The notes below the pieces were generated by a model. The model did not search any database and was not told where the DNA came from. It saw only the letters and a program-made list of their open reading frames with translations. From the NCBI GenBank assembly GCA_033964015.1, contig CM066922.1, forward strand, positions 26,468,961 through 26,532,960: DNA of 64,000 nt, in the 5' to 3' direction. Shown here piece by piece: positions 1 through 11,974 of the stretch. Source of the stretch: Scolanthus callimorphus (lineage: Eukaryota; Cnidaria; Anthozoa; Actiniaria; Edwardsiidae). Within the stretch, counting starts at the first letter, position 1. Each line of letters starts with the position of its first letter. A program made the position numbers and the translations under genes.

Positions 1-260
1 TAAGAGGGAAGCCAGGTTGACTGCACTAGGCGAAACAGGACAACCTACCCCTCTGGGATTTCCCATTTCCTTCCATGGGAGAGGTATGGATTTTTATGGC
101 ATCACACATGGAAGAATAGAGTGTACAAGCTTCTAGAAAAAAAATGGCTGGTTTTTGGTAGGAGTATACTGGGAGTTTATTTTTACCTTTTGCAGCCAGA
201 CATTGGGGAAGGGGGTGCTTCAAGTTTAAAATGGTAGGGGTGATTATCTGGACTCCCAAA
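1..260. repeat. Remnants of two dispersed foldback repeats
   Basis: Bases 10-45 carry the motif GACTGCACTAGGCGAAACAG, which recurs in inverted pairs near 37461-37532 and 51614-51715. Bases 50-100 carry the CCTTCCATGGGAGAGGTATGG motif that recurs at 13400-13440 and 22280-22450. Both look like ends of small non-autonomous elements cut by the window edge. No coding sequence is supported. Confidence 0.5.
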
Positions 261-647
261 TTTCCACCCTAAAAATACTTTGTTAGAAAACAAATTCACC
301 CCTTGACTACCATTTTAGTTCAAATGACCCCTAAAAATACCTGATTTTCTTCAGCATACCGTTTTCGTTCAAAGAACCCTAAAAGTACTGGATCACCATT
401 TTCAAGCCCCCCCAAAATAAGACAATCATACCTACCATCAAAATATAGGGAGTACCCGACCCGGGAGACTGACACTGAATTACAGGCGAGAAAACGCGTT
501 AGTGTGGACAGGGTCTAATATTGCCCGAAAATACAATGTATTCCTTCTCTAAACAAACTGCAAGTACATGTAGATTGCCCAGAATCAGACTTAGGGATAA
601 TATTTGTCATTAGTGCCTTTTACATTTTCTGGCTTCCTTTACCGGCA
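261..647. other. No gene or clear element seen
   Basis: Ordinary AT-rich sequence. A short piece near 485-520 (GTGTGGACAGGGTCT) resembles the terminus of the 38105-38489 MITE, so it may be a degraded copy. Confidence 0.4.
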
Positions 648-655
648 GCTCTAAA

Positions 656-892
656 AGGGTTTCCACAATACACTGACCCCCGGTTCATGGACCTCTCGTG
701 GACCCCGGTCCATGGACCCCTCGTGGACCCTGGTCCATGGACCCCCTATAATTTTGCGTGTCGCTTCTATATTCCTCTCGGCTCTTTTTTTCGAAAAAAC
801 GCGCCTATCTTTTATAGGGGGTCCACGAGGGGTCCATGGACCGGGGTCCGCGAGAGGTCCATGGACCGGGGGTCAGTGTTTTGTGGAAACCC
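656..892. mobile_element. hAT-type foldback MITE with 8-bp target duplication
   Basis: A 237-bp element flanked by the direct repeat GCTCTAAA at 648-655 and 893-900. An 8-bp duplication is the hAT hallmark. The arms are long inverted repeats: the left begins AGGGTTTCCACAATACACTG and the right ends with its near complement. They also contain repeated palindromes GGTCCATGGACC separated by CTCGTGGACC-like spacers. Open frames across it (687-960) are by-products of these repeats. No transposase is present, so it is non-autonomous. Confidence 0.8.
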
Positions 893-900
893 GCTCTAAA

Positions 901-1502
901 GTTCCAAACTTGCCAATTCTAAGAGAACCGAGGCTCATTATTTTGCTGACAACAACGTAAGCTCGTCGATCATGTTCTTTTAAGTTAATGAAATTCACTT
1001 CTAACTTTGAATTTTATTGATGCGAACTAAAATGGGAAGTTTGGAACTTCAGCACGAATTTCAGAAGTTCGCAACAAATTTTGTAATATTTCTGTAAAGA
1101 ATTTAAGTGAATCCAAAATCATAACTACCTATTTATGCGGCTTCTTCTCCAGAGCTTACGCTATACGGAACTTTTTAACATCAAACGTAACTACATTTCT
1201 TGTCATATTCAAATCCTAGATGTCCTAGAAAAAGCTTATACTGAAACTTTTAAAATACAGGTCTGAAAGCACTCCATTCCCAAGTCATCCCCTGCGTCTG
1301 AGAAACCATCGTAGTCAGCTTTCTATAGCTTTCTTTTCTAGTCAATGCTGGGGTTGTTGTTTAGATATCATTAAAATGTCTTATATTAAAATATAGTCTA
1401 GAATTTCTTAGTGTATTAATCTCAATGGGCTGATTTAAAATCCCCCCCTCGCCCAAATAATAACACCAAAACGTAATTTGATATGCTCTACACATAGATG
1501 AT
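901..1502. other. Unannotated AT-rich stretch
   Basis: No exon-like open frame, RNA gene or clear repeat boundary was seen. Confidence 0.4.
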
Positions 1503-1641
1503 ATTACACGGTGGCGCGAAGATATGAGTTTTATTTTCGAGTGGCAAGAACAATATTTTACAAATGATCGCAGCGAATGAGTAAAATATTTTTTTTTTCA
1601 CACGAGAGAATAAAACTCATATCTTCAAGCCACCTTGTAAT
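1503..1641. repeat. Imperfect palindromic foldback repeat
   Basis: The left arm begins ATTACACGGTGGCGCGAAGA and the right arm (1601-1641) is its near complement, with matching GATATGAGTTTTATT cores. The centre is AT-rich. This is the architecture of a small MITE. No clear target duplication was resolved. Confidence 0.65.
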
Positions 1642-1699
1642 TTTATTTTTATTATATAGACAAACCAGAAAAACATATTCCAATTTGATTTCCAAGCAC

Positions 1700-2500
1700 C
1701 GATATCCTCACTACTAGTATAGTGCAGCCGCTTGGTGCAGAAAAATTGCTGAATTGTTCAATTTTATGGCAAAGCTACCAAATTTGGCACAAATAATGCT
1801 AACTACCCATAGACTAATATTACATATGGCCCCACCTGGGGTCCGCCCTGGATGCATCCCATAATTTCAGTTTTAGACGCGGGTAAGGTTGCTCATTGAA
1901 AAATGTAGATATATGTCTATTCCAAAACATTTATGTGTATAACCTTCCATTAGCTCCGAGGAATATGGTTGTTACAAAATATCCCATAATTTTTACTTTT
2001 AAGGTGGCTCGGGAGAAAAAATAAAATAACCATTAATAAATTCTCGCAAGGGTATTATCTACGTGCTAGAAACACCAAAATTCCCACAAAGAACAATAGC
2101 TATCCAAAGATTAAATCGACACATGGCTCCACCTGTGATCCGCCCTGCATCCCAAATTTTCAGTTTCAGCTGTCGGTAAGGTTCTTATTACAAATGTACT
2201 TATCTGTTCATTAGCTACAAGGAATGTGGTTATTACAAGAAATCCCATAATATTTACTTTTAAGGTGGCTCGGGAGAAAACACAATTATGATAAATAAAG
2301 TCATTAAAAAAATGTACGTATCTGTTTTTTTTTTATGCAATTTTAAGTCGTATATCCTTTCATTAGGATCCAGGAATGTGGTTGTTACAGAATATCCCAT
2401 ACTTTTTACTTTAAAGGTGGCTCGGGAGAAAATATGAAATAGTCATCAATAAAGTCTCGCAAGGGTTTTAGTTATGTGCTACAGCCACCTAAATCGAACA
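1700..2500. repeat. Tandem and degenerate copies of repeat family R
   Basis: The motif set 'aaggaatgtggttgttacaa', 'atcccataat', 'acttttaaggtggctcggga' occurs three times (about 1950-2010, 2215-2275, 2370-2430). Spacers contain 'gatccgccctgcatcc'. The opposite orientation of the same family occurs at 9560-9727, 11975-12265 and 30994-31290, each time abutting an end of element H. No protein is encoded. Confidence 0.6.
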
Positions 2501-3842
2501 AAGAATAGTAACTTACCAAACATTTAAACTATGTTTTTCCATTTTACATATTTGAACTTTCCGCTCCATCCCTGAAAACATTTTACCATGGACTTAAGTG
2601 TGTTCTAAAAAAAAACACGTCGGGGATTTTTGAAATTTTAAAAAGAGCCGATTTTAGAGCCAGAATGTAGAAAAAATTATTGAAAAGGAAATCGAATCTT
2701 AGTCAACGCTAATATGGGGTCAATGAATGAAAATAGCAAATAATGGCGAGGTTGTAACTCTAAAAAGTTGAACTGATGCATCGGAAAGGGAACTCCGTAA
2801 AAAAGTTTGATAAACAAATTATATACCATAGTTTAGCCCAGGATATATAAGCTTTAAAATGAGGTATCACTTGTAAAGATACGACAATTTTGTGTGAAAT
2901 TATGCCATTTTAACCAAAAAAGTATCCTGATGGTAGTTCGTAAACGTAAGGTGTCTAAATGAAAAAAAAAAAACAACTTTGCTATCATGAATGCAATTTC
3001 AATGCTGCGTAAATGCAGCTGCTAGTCACTATTCTAAAACACAAAAAGGACAAAAACAGATATGGAAACAGATAGATTCTCCATCTCCGTAACCTCTAGA
3101 TTTTATAAACTTTTACTAGACAAATGAAGTGTGGAAACTAAATTGTTGTCTTGAGCTAAACAATTGCCCACCTGTTTTGAAGTTAATGAATATACCATTT
3201 CAGGAGGGTAGGAAAATAAATAATATTTGGTCTAATTTCTTGTAGTATTAGAAGAGCGATGTGGTACCCAAATAGATCAAAGGAGGATGGCTGAACTAAA
3301 TGTTCATTACAATCATGGTTTTTGCTGGTTTGTTATTTGACGCTTCATCTCAAAATCAGAATTGCTTGGACATCCCTTCACTTGAATTGTCATGAATTGT
3401 ATTTTACACCCGTTAGTCAACATAAGAAACCACGTTGAAAAATAGGCCAAACTGATTTTACCCTACACCCTGCCTTTGTCACGCTCTGCCATGTAAAGCA
3501 ATCGGCTACCATGGTTACAAAATATTTCAAACGAACTGTTACAAGTTGGGGGGCAACCTTAACGAATAACTGTGCCGGATATTTTATCTTGTGAGAACAT
3601 ATTTTTTGCTACCGATGTTTAAGTGCCCTGGCCCATCAAATCTGCAGCAAAGTGAAAGCGTTTACCCTTTGAAGTTGTGTAAACATCTGGAGCACTATCA
3701 GCAGGAGAACAAACAAATGGTACAATTGCAGGCAAGCCTTATGTGTACACAGGAAAGTATTATTGCGCTCAGATTTTATGACGTGCTTCTGCTTTGGTGG
3801 TAGCGTGGCTAAAAAACTTGAGGCAATCTCAAAGGTTTTCGT
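2501..3842. other. No gene supported
   Basis: Open frames here (3591-3803 plus, 3636-3920 minus) are short, overlap each other in opposite directions and have no recognisable motif. I treat the stretch as intergenic or intronic. Confidence 0.4.
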
Positions 3843-5471
3843 AATATATAGATTTAGCCACTGGCTAAAAGCGGAGCTCCTGGTTATAAAGTTTTCTATG
3901 TGAATGAAAGGGATTCCCATGTGTACATGGTTTATATGGTTGTTTTAGAGTCTTCCCTTCACGTGATATTCATTTTTTAAGCATAGATGATGTCATCGAT
4001 GACGTCATATCACGTGACCACCTCATTTCGCCTATCTGGTGGCCTAGACTACACTACAAAAGTTTGATTGTTTTAGAGTCTTCCCTTCACGAGATATTGA
4101 ATTTTCAAGCATAGATGACGTCATCGCTGATGACACATCACGTCACCACCTCATTTCGCTCATCTGGTGGCCTAGACTACACTACCAAAGTTTGGTTGTT
4201 TTAGAGTCTTCCCTTCACGAGATATTGATTTTTCAAGCATAGATGACGTCATCGATGACGTCACATCACGTGACCACTTCATTTCGCTCATCTGGTGACC
4301 TAGACTACACTACCCAAGTTTGGTTGTTTTAGAGTCTTCCTTTCATGAGATATTCATTTTTGAAGCATAGATGACGTCATCGATGACGTCAGATCACGTG
4401 ACCACTTCATTTCGCTCACCTGGTGACCTAGACTACACTACCAAAGTTTGGTTGTTTTAGAGTCTTCCCTTCACGAGATATTGATTTTTCAAGCAAAGAT
4501 GACGTCATCGATGACGTCACATCACGTGACCACTTCATTTCGCTTATCTGGTGGCCTAGACTACACTACCCAAGTTTGGTTGTTTTAGAGTCTTCCTTTC
4601 ATGAGATATTCATTTTTGAAGCACAGATGACGTCATCGATGACGTCAGATCACATGACCACTTCATTTTGCTCACCTGGTGACCTAGACTACACTACCAA
4701 AGTTTGGTTGTTTTAGAGTCTTCCCTTCACGAGATATTGATTTTTCAAGCAAAGATGACGTCATCAATGACGTCACATCACGTGTCCACTTCATTTCGCT
4801 TATCTGGTGGCCTAGACTACACTACCCAAGTTTGGTTGTTTTAGAGTCTTCCTTTCATGAGATATTCATTTTTGAAGCACAGATGACGTCATCGATGACG
4901 TCACATCACGTGACCACTTCATTTTGCTCACCCGGTGACCTAGACTACACTACCAAAGTTTGGTTGTTTTAGAGTCTTCCCTTCACGAGATATTCATTTT
5001 TCAATCACTGATGACGTCATCGATGACGTCACATCACGTGTCCGGGTTACAGCACCCCCCTTGTGGCATAGACAAAATATCCCAAGGATGGTTTTCTTAG
5101 CATGTTCCCTTGAGGAGATATAATTTTTTCTTTGTAATTTCTTTGTATACCACAGGGTTCCCATGTGTACACGGACGGACGGACGGACGGACGGACGGCG
5201 TACGCTATAGGTTTAATACCAGAAAAATAAAGAAAAAATCATATCTCCCGAAGGGTAGCTTCTAAAGAAGCCAAACTTGGACAAACTTTCAAAGACCATA
5301 AGAGGAACTTTTATACCGAAGTCACGTGCCCTTACGTCATCAATGACGTCATCAAAAAGATCCATAATGCCCGTGACGTTCAAAAATCAACTCGATAGTA
5401 TACTATACGTTTTTCTCTTAGGTATGGTGCTCCGCTAGCGCGGGCCTTCGGCCCGCGCTGGAGCTCCGCTA
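3843..5471 (+). mobile_element. Element H, subfamily A, copy 1 (Helentron/HINE-like)
   Basis: The 5' end is AATATATAGATTTAGCC..., with the palindrome TTAGCCACTGGCTAA and then AGCGGAGCTCC. The 3' end is a GC-rich hairpin (stem 5437-5446 with 5450-5459, loop TTC) followed by GGAGCTCCGCTA. The shared 11-mer AGCGGAGCTCC / GGAGCTCCGCT makes short subterminal inverted repeats. Inside are a 128-bp tandem array, a block common to all subfamily A copies, and an (ACGG)n microsatellite (5171-5198). No TIR-type target duplication was found. Short inverted repeats, a 3' hairpin and internal minisatellites are known features of Helitron-like HINE elements. That class assignment is inference. Confidence 0.6.
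3975..5045. repeat. 128-bp tandem array with paired CRE palindromes, copy 1
   Basis: About nine units with a 128-bp period (for example unit starts at 4114 and 4242). Each unit contains TGACGTCATCGATGACGTCA or a near variant, followed a few bases later by TCACGTGACC. TGACGTCA is the full CREB/ATF site and CACGTG an E-box core. The sequence between units (CACTACCCAAGTTTGGTTGT and neighbours) is also conserved. Confidence 0.9.
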
Positions 5472-6104
5472 TGAAATGTAATGGTCAAAGTAACCCAAAA
5501 GATGACTGCAGCGTATGTCGAAGGCTTTTGCCTCCTCAACATAGTAAACAGGATAAAGATTATAACCCCTGAATATTGTAAGGAAGTACAGGCAGAAACA
5601 TATAAGTGAGTTGAAACGTGTAACAAACATACATTGCTTTAGTGCTAAGCTGCGGAATTTCACAGAATCAATAACTGAATTGATTTTGAAAATGTTGTTG
5701 AAGGACTTCAAGATGTTAACTGTAAGTATATTATCACTTGCCACTATTGCTCTACTTTATTCGAAGCGAAAAAATAAAATATTATCAAGAGAAAACCTGC
5801 TTGGGCAAGCAGGCGAGAGTTCGTTATTCACACCAGATATGGTCATAAACTCGCTACGAATAATCCGCAGCTTGGTTCACCGTTGCTTGTTTCAACTAAG
5901 TTATATGTTTCTGGTACAGGGGAAAAACGTTTTTTTTGTTTTTCTCTGTGAAATACAAGACAGCGTAACTCATTTTTTTGTGAATATTGAAGTTTTTACT
6001 CTTAGTACTTATTGACTAATCTAAAAACAAAACAATTGTCATCATGTTATCTCGAAGGTTTACTCTATCGTTAACTTTACAAATTATGGGATGTTTTCAA
6101 TCCC
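5472..6104. other. Unannotated; one unsupported open frame
   Basis: An open frame at 5611-6015 (134 codons, plus) includes a hydrophobic stretch and a GTAAGT-like donor near 5720, but shows no recognisable domain. I do not call it a gene. Confidence 0.35.
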
Positions 6105-6274
6105 TTAAACCTTTTTTTTTTTTTTTTTTTTTTATTTAAACATATTTTTCTAGAGTTTGCCCCAAGAGCTCGTCTGGCTCATCTAGGGGGCTTACTCATA
6201 ATTATTTACAGCATTGTATATCACGGTACAGCGGAAGTTTTTAATATATAGTTTGCCGGAAGGTGGAGAGCATA

Positions 6275-7210
6275 TTATTGCGAAAAACGATTTGAGTTCT
6301 TAATGAAAGTTTGCACGTGAGAAAATAACTGCATATTATACTCTAATGATAGTAGGTGTGATCCAAATAAAAACACAGATACTTTTTGGTTATCAGACAT
6401 ACGCGCCCACCTACTGGCAAAAATCTGATTGGCTGAGATGAGGAAATTTTGTCTTAGGGTAGCAAAAATCGGGCAGTATAGAAGGTAGTGCTTAATTGAT
6501 TCTATATCAAAGCCGCAAGCACAGGCAGGAGAAGGCTTGCTTCCAATTTTAAATAAGTAGAAATTTAGAGCGCACGCATTTAGGCGGAGTCGTGCGTGTA
6601 AAACTGAAGAGTAACGATCTATTTCATGATTGAAAAGCACGTTTGGTTCAGGCAAGTAAGAGCAAGATTGCAAGGCTTTTTTAAATTCTGCTAAGCAATC
6701 AGAGCTTCGAACTTGTAAGGGAATTTCATTCCACAAATCAGTCGTTGACGGAAAAAAAGACTTTTTAAATCTTTCAGTACGACATGCAAAGGTAGAAAAA
6801 TTACTTGTATTTCTTAATGAGTATTGGGTTCGTTCGAATACCTGCCTAGGAAGAAGACTTTTCAAGAAAGATGGGGAGGAATCATTCACAATTTTGAAAT
6901 AAAGCGTCAGTTTATGGATGTTTCTTCTTATTCTCATTTCTTCCCATCCCACTTCCTGAAGAACGCGTTGCCTGCTTGTACCTTTTATAGCACCGGAGAC
7001 TACTTTCGAAGCTTCATATTGCGCATGCTCGAGGAGACCGCTTTCAAATTCGTTGCAGCCATCCCAAACCACATCAGCATATTCCATGACCGGTCGTATG
7101 AGAGTTTTGTAAAGAGTATCGAGAGTTAGTCTCGAAACCTTGAATTTAATACCTTTCAGCATGTTTGTTCTTTTGCAAGCTTTTTCATAAATTTTTAAAA
7201 CATGAGCGCG
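6275..7210 (-). pseudogene. Non-LTR retrotransposon C-terminal region after RT (broken from RT)
   Basis: Same frame as the RT upstream but separated from it by a TGA at 7211-7213, where Trp is expected. It contains the post-RT region typical of CR1/L2/Jockey-group proteins (RPVMEYADVVWDG near the start). Near the end is a Cys-Cys-His-Cys cluster (CACGFDIESIKHYLLYC). The stop before the poly(A) tail is natural. Function in the element: the C-terminal part of the RT polyprotein, possibly nucleic-acid binding. Confidence 0.75.
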
Positions 7211-8488
7211 TCACGACAAATTGCATGTTAATGTTAGGCCCAAGTGAGTGTACTGCGACACTTCATCCACTTCACTACTATCAAAAAAGAGCCGAGGATG
7301 AAAAGGTTTTAAACGCTTTACAGAAAAAGTCATACATTTAGTTTTGGTTGGATTAATCGTAACTAGCCAGCGCTTCGCCCATTGGCTAATTTTCTGCAGG
7401 TCAGTATTTAGCTTTGCGCCTGTAGCACTAGGATCATTAACAACATCAAAAAGGGAGGTATCGTCAGCATAGAGGAGGCAGTCAGATTGAAGGTTAGCAG
7501 AAATATCGTTGATAAATATCAAAAAAAGTAGAGGTCCGAGCACCGAAACCTGAGGGACTCCAGCTCTAACCTCTGTCCACTCTGATGCCTGTCCTTCGAT
7601 GACGACTCTTTGCTTTCGTCCGGAGAGATAACTGTCAAACCAGCTTAGCAAAGGATCCCTTACGCCGATTGCTTTAAGCTTGTGCAACAAGCCTTTATGC
7701 CACACCCTGTCAAACGCTTTACTTATATCTAGGTAAACCATGCGCACCTCCTTGCCTTGTTCAAAAGCTTCATATATTTTATGAGAAATGTAAATTAATT
7801 GGTTGACAGTTGAATCCCCCGGACGAAAACCAGATTGTAATGGATTGAGAAAATCAATATTAAGTAAAAAGTTGTACAGCCTAATAAAAACTACTTTCTC
7901 TAATATTTTTGAGAAAGCATTTAGTAAAGAAACAGGACGGTAGTTGGTCTTGAGTTGGCGGTTGTCCTTTTTGAAAATGGGAATAACGTTAGCTAACTTC
8001 CAAACGTCTGGAAAGACACCAGAGGACAACGAGAAATTTACTAATCGTGAAAACGAGGCAGAAACACCCTTTGTACAAAGCTTGATAATTCTGTTGCTAA
8101 TACCATCTGGACCGCATGCCTTGCTAATATCTAAACAGGAACATAGATCACATATCTCCCTTTCCGTAGTAACTATACTTGAGAGAACATTAGAAGTTTG
8201 AAAGGTGAGCGGTTCGCATGGAAGTAAGGCATTGGTTTCGTCAATATGACTCTGACTGGCAAAATATGTATTGAATACGTTGGCTTTTTCACTCGCATCA
8301 CTAACTACAGTATCTCCTTCCACAAGCGATGGGATACTTTCCCTTAGTTTTTGACCATAAAGAGATTTAACTATACTCCACCATTTTTTACCGCCCAAAC
8401 TAGGATCCCCTAATTGTGCATTAATTTTCTCATAATATTTTTGTTTGTTAGTTTTAATTAAGGAACAAGTGAAGTTTCTCTGAATTCT
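7211..8488 (-). pseudogene. Non-LTR reverse transcriptase domain
   Basis: Reverse transcriptase of the 6112-9499 element. Visible motifs are NYRPVSLLNAFSKILEK, LDISKAFDRVWH, GVPQVSVLGPLLFLIFINDI and the catalytic YADD (in LLYADDTSLF). The usual GVPQGS reads GVPQVS, a change at a normally invariant glycine. The frame is open from just after the TAG at 8489 to the TGA at 7211-7213. Clade assignment (CR1/L2 within the Jockey group) rests on these motifs and the endonuclease partner and is moderately sure. The copy is dead as it stands. Confidence 0.85.
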
Positions 8489-9496
8489 CTATCTTTCCCA
8501 GGATTCTGGGGTTTTCCTATTTGAATGAAGTTTTAAAAACCTATCTCTTTTTCTAATTGCCTGCCTAATGGCCCCATTCATCCAAGGTTTATCCTGAGGC
8601 CGAATTATAACAGTTTTCCTTTTGATGTACTGTTCAACAATGCGGTTGAATTCTAAAAACCATTTCTGATACGCATCGTTAATATCTTTACAGCCCTCTA
8701 TGCAAGATTCCCAGTCAAAATTTAATAAACTATTGTTCAATTCTGCCTCGTTGACATTACCAAAATCCCATATTTGACGAGAAAAACACTTACGCTTAGC
8801 TAAAGAGATATTTATTTGTCCAAAAATATAACAATGGTCACAATTAGCAGGAGGGCTGAGAGTGCCAGAGTTGACGAAAAAACCTGGGTAATTAGTGATA
8901 ATCAAGTCTAGTAAAGTTGCACCGGTTGCAGTAATCCGAGTTGGCTCGTTAATAATTTGAGACAAGCTATTACATTCCAACCATCGGTATAGAAGACAAC
9001 CGAAGTCAGAGCACTCAGACGGAACCTCTGCATCATAATGGCCATTATAATCACCTAACATTACGATAAAGGTGTCAGGCTCTAAATTAATTGTATCCAT
9101 AGTTTGCTGAAAATATTCTACAAACATAATATTCAATTCTTGAGTCGGATATTCCGGTATATAACAAACTCCGCATAATAACTTTATAGAGTTAACTTTG
9201 ATTTCCACCCACAATACTTCAAAATCGTTATTTTCTAAATCGGCTCTTCTTTGAAATGTTAAGTCGGATGAGATATAAAGGGCGACACCGCCCGCGCGCC
9301 TTCCATCTGATCTGTCCAATCGGATCAAGGAACTAAACCCGGGAATATCGAAAAGGTAATTTGGGATGGATGCATTCAGCCATGTCTCGCTAATGGCGAA
9401 AATGTGAAAAGTTTCATTTAAAATAGTCGAAGTGATTTCCTCGAACTTTTCAACAATATTTGTCTCGCGAGATATATTTACACTACGCGCGTTAAC
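8489..9496 (-). pseudogene. Non-LTR AP-like endonuclease domain, 5'-truncated
   Basis: The frame is open from the truncation point at about 9496 (residues NARSVNISRETN) to a TAG at 8489-8491. Motifs of the APE-type endonuclease are visible: AISETWLNA, RRAGGVALYI, MLGDYNGH (catalytic Asp region) and CDHCYIF (catalytic His region). The linker continues in the same frame past the TAG into the RT, so one substitution separates the two domains. The element's start and any ORF1 are missing. Confidence 0.85.
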
Positions 9497-9510
9497 GTGT
9501 TAAACCTTTT

Positions 9511-9727
9511 ATCGCACAAGTAATGACATCAACATTACATTTGTATAATTAACCCACATATCCACTTATTTTTCTTATGAGCCACCTTAACAATTTAAAA
9601 TCAAATTATAGCATGGAACCAGGGCGGATCCCGGGCGAGCCATGTGTCGATTTCATTTTGTATAGTTATTCTTGCTCGTGCGAATTTTGGTGGCTCTAGC
9701 ATGTAAAAAATGCCCATGCAAGACTTT
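9511..9727. repeat. Family R fragment next to element H
   Basis: Contains 'gagccacctta', 'gggcggatcccggg' and 'ggtggctctagcatg...gcaagacttt', which match family R in reverse orientation. The sequence 'gcaagacttt' directly precedes the 5' end of element H, as it does at 12250-12265. Confidence 0.6.
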
Positions 9728-9839
9728 AATATATAGATTTAGCCACTGGCTAAAAGCGGAGCTCCTGGTTATAAAATTTTCTGTGTGAATGAAAGGGATT
9801 CCCATGTGTACATGGTTTACATGGTTACTTTAGAGTCTT

Positions 9840-11545
9840 CCCTTCACGAGATATTAATTTTTCAAGCATAAATGACATCATCGATGACGTCATATCACGT
9901 GACCACTTCATTTCGCTCATCTAATGACCTAGACTACACTACCAAAGTTTGGTTGTTTTAGAGTATTCCCTTCACGAGATATTAATTTTTCAAGCATAGA
10001 TGACGTCATCGATGACGTCACATCACGTGACCACTTCATTTCGCTCATCTGGTGACCTGGATTACATTACCCAAGTTTGGTTACTTTAGAGTCTTCCCTT
10101 CACGAGATATCATCGGGCACAATCCTATTGTTCTAAGCGACATCAAGCAAACCAAAACAAATCTCATGACTTGGCTATGCGTGAGTGAGCTCGTCGCTCA
10201 GCTCCTGGTGCTATTACCATGTCTTGGAGCTCTTTTATTTGCCACAACAAAAGGCTCGTCACCTAAACAAAAGGCTGAATACTCTTGGCTTTTCTTTTTG
10301 TTTTGGATTATTTTGTTAGACCCGTCTCGAGGGAGATGCGACTCATTATTATTCGGATTCAAACCAAAAGCGGGAACTTCGACTTCAAGATGGCGAGCTA
10401 ATTCGTGTGCCTACAGCAAAATCTCTCTCTGGGGGAAGTAAAATCCCACTCTAACTGAACAAAGACGGTGAAAATCATTTCTTCGTAATCAGAACCGTTA
10501 ATATCCGTTTTCAGCAACTGATAAAAGTACTTGACAGAGCGTAAACTAGCTCCGAATATTTTTTCCCCACTGAAAATGGCTAAAAACACCAAAATCCACC
10601 TTGTCGTGGGGGAAGTAAAAATAAATAATTAATAACAGCTATCAGGCAAAATGTCTTCTTTGATATTTAAACTACAGAAATCAACTTTCAGCTATTTTAC
10701 AGAAAAAGTAGCAACATCACAATTTGACAATATTTTAGTCAAGGGCAGCAGTTTAGCTCCGTTTTGTCTGTAATTATGGCTAATTAGCTTTCAAATCTGG
10801 CGGCGCTTAACCGTAGAGTCCCGGATGCATGTCGCTGGATTGTGCCCGATGTTGATTTTTTTAAGCACAGGTGACGTCATCGATGACGTCATATCACGTG
10901 ATCACCTCATTTTGCTCATCTGGTGGCCTAGACTACACTACCCAAGTTTTGTTGTCTTAGAGTCTTCCCTTCACGAGATATTGATTATTCAAGCACAGAT
11001 GACGTCATCGATGACGTCACATCACGTGACCACTTCATTTCGCTCATCTGGTGAACTGGATTACATTACCCAAGTTTGGTTGGTTTAGAGTCTTCCCTTC
11101 ACGAGATATTGATTTTTCAAGCATAGATGACGTCATCGATGACGTCATATCACGTGACCACTTCATTTCGCTCATCTGGTGAACTGGATTACATTACCCG
11201 GGTTTGGTTGCTTTAGAGTCTTCCCTTCACGAGATATTGATTTTTTAAGCATAGATGACGTCATCGATGACGTCATATCACGTGACCACTTCATTTCGCT
11301 CATCTGGTGACCTGGATTACATTACCCAAGTTTGGTTGCTTTAGAGTCTTCCCTTCACGAGATATTGATTTTTCAAGCATAAATGACGTCATCGATGACG
11401 TCATATCACGTGACCACCTCAATTTGCTCATCTGGTGGCCTAGACTACACTACCCAAGTGTGGTTGCTTTAGAGTCTTCCCTTCACGAGATATTGATTTT
11501 TCAAGCATAGATGACGTCATCGATGACGTCACATCACGTGTCCGT
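9840..11545. repeat. 128-bp CRE-palindrome array, copy 2 (interrupted)
   Basis: Two units before and about six after the insertion at 10111-10851. Units keep TGACGTCATCGATGACGTCA and CACGTGACCAC. Open frames through the array translate as repeats of VIDDVISRDH and are not genes. Confidence 0.85.
10111..10851. mobile_element. 741-bp non-autonomous insertion with 15-bp TIRs
   Basis: Begins CATCGGGCACAATCC and ends with the exact complement GGATTGTGCCCGATG. It splits the array consensus 'gagatattgattttt'. The target duplication is too short or ambiguous to define. No transposase motif was seen, so the superfamily is unassigned. Confidence 0.65.
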
Positions 11546-11974
11546 GTTACAGCACCCCCCTTGTGGCATAGACAAAATATTCCAAGTATGGTTGTCTTAG
11601 CGTGTTCCCTTGAGGAGATATAATTTTTTCTTTGCATACCACAGGGTTCCCATGTGTACACGGACGGACGGACGACGGACGGACGGACGGACGGACGGAC
11701 GGCGTACGCTATAGGTTTAATACCAGAAAAATAAAGAAAAAATCATATCTCCCGAAGGGAAGCTTCTATTGAAGCCAAACTTGGACAAAGTTTCAAAGAC
11801 CATAAGAGGAACTCTACACCAAAGTCACGTGCCCTTACGTCATCAATGACGTCATCAAAATGATCCATAATGCCCGTGACGTTCAAAAATCAACTCGATA
11901 GTATACTATACGTTTTTCCCTTAGGTATGGTGCTCCGCTTGCGCGGGCCTTCGGCCCGCGCAGGAGCTCCGCTA

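Larger units (their letters stand above)
6112..9499 (-). mobile_element. 5'-truncated CR1/L2-like non-LTR retrotransposon
   Basis: Minus-strand element with an endonuclease, a reverse transcriptase and a C-terminal Cys/His region in a single reading frame. That frame is broken only by two nonsense codons. A poly(T) run on the plus strand from 6112 is its poly(A) tail. The direct repeat TTAAACC(TTTT) at 6105-6111 and 9500-9510 is the probable target duplication. The 5' end stops at the first residues of the endonuclease, typical of incomplete reverse transcription. It sits beside family R sequence on its right. Confidence 0.85.
9728..11974 (+). mobile_element. Element H, subfamily A, copy 2
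   Basis: Full-length copy from AATATATAGATTTAGCC to GGAGCTCCGCTA. It has the GC hairpin before the end (around 11940-11962) and an extended (ACGG)n tract (11661-11701). Its 128-bp array is interrupted by an unrelated 741-bp insertion at 10111-10851. The first 300 bp are nearly the same as the copy at 25567, suggesting recent common origin. Confidence 0.65.

Noticed and set aside
5611..6015. 134-codon open frame as a membrane protein gene
   Set aside because: No domain, no supporting exon partner, and AT-rich surroundings between two mobile elements.
10825..11661. Open frames with repeated VIDDVISRDH on both strands
   Set aside because: They are translations of the 128-bp CRE-palindrome units.
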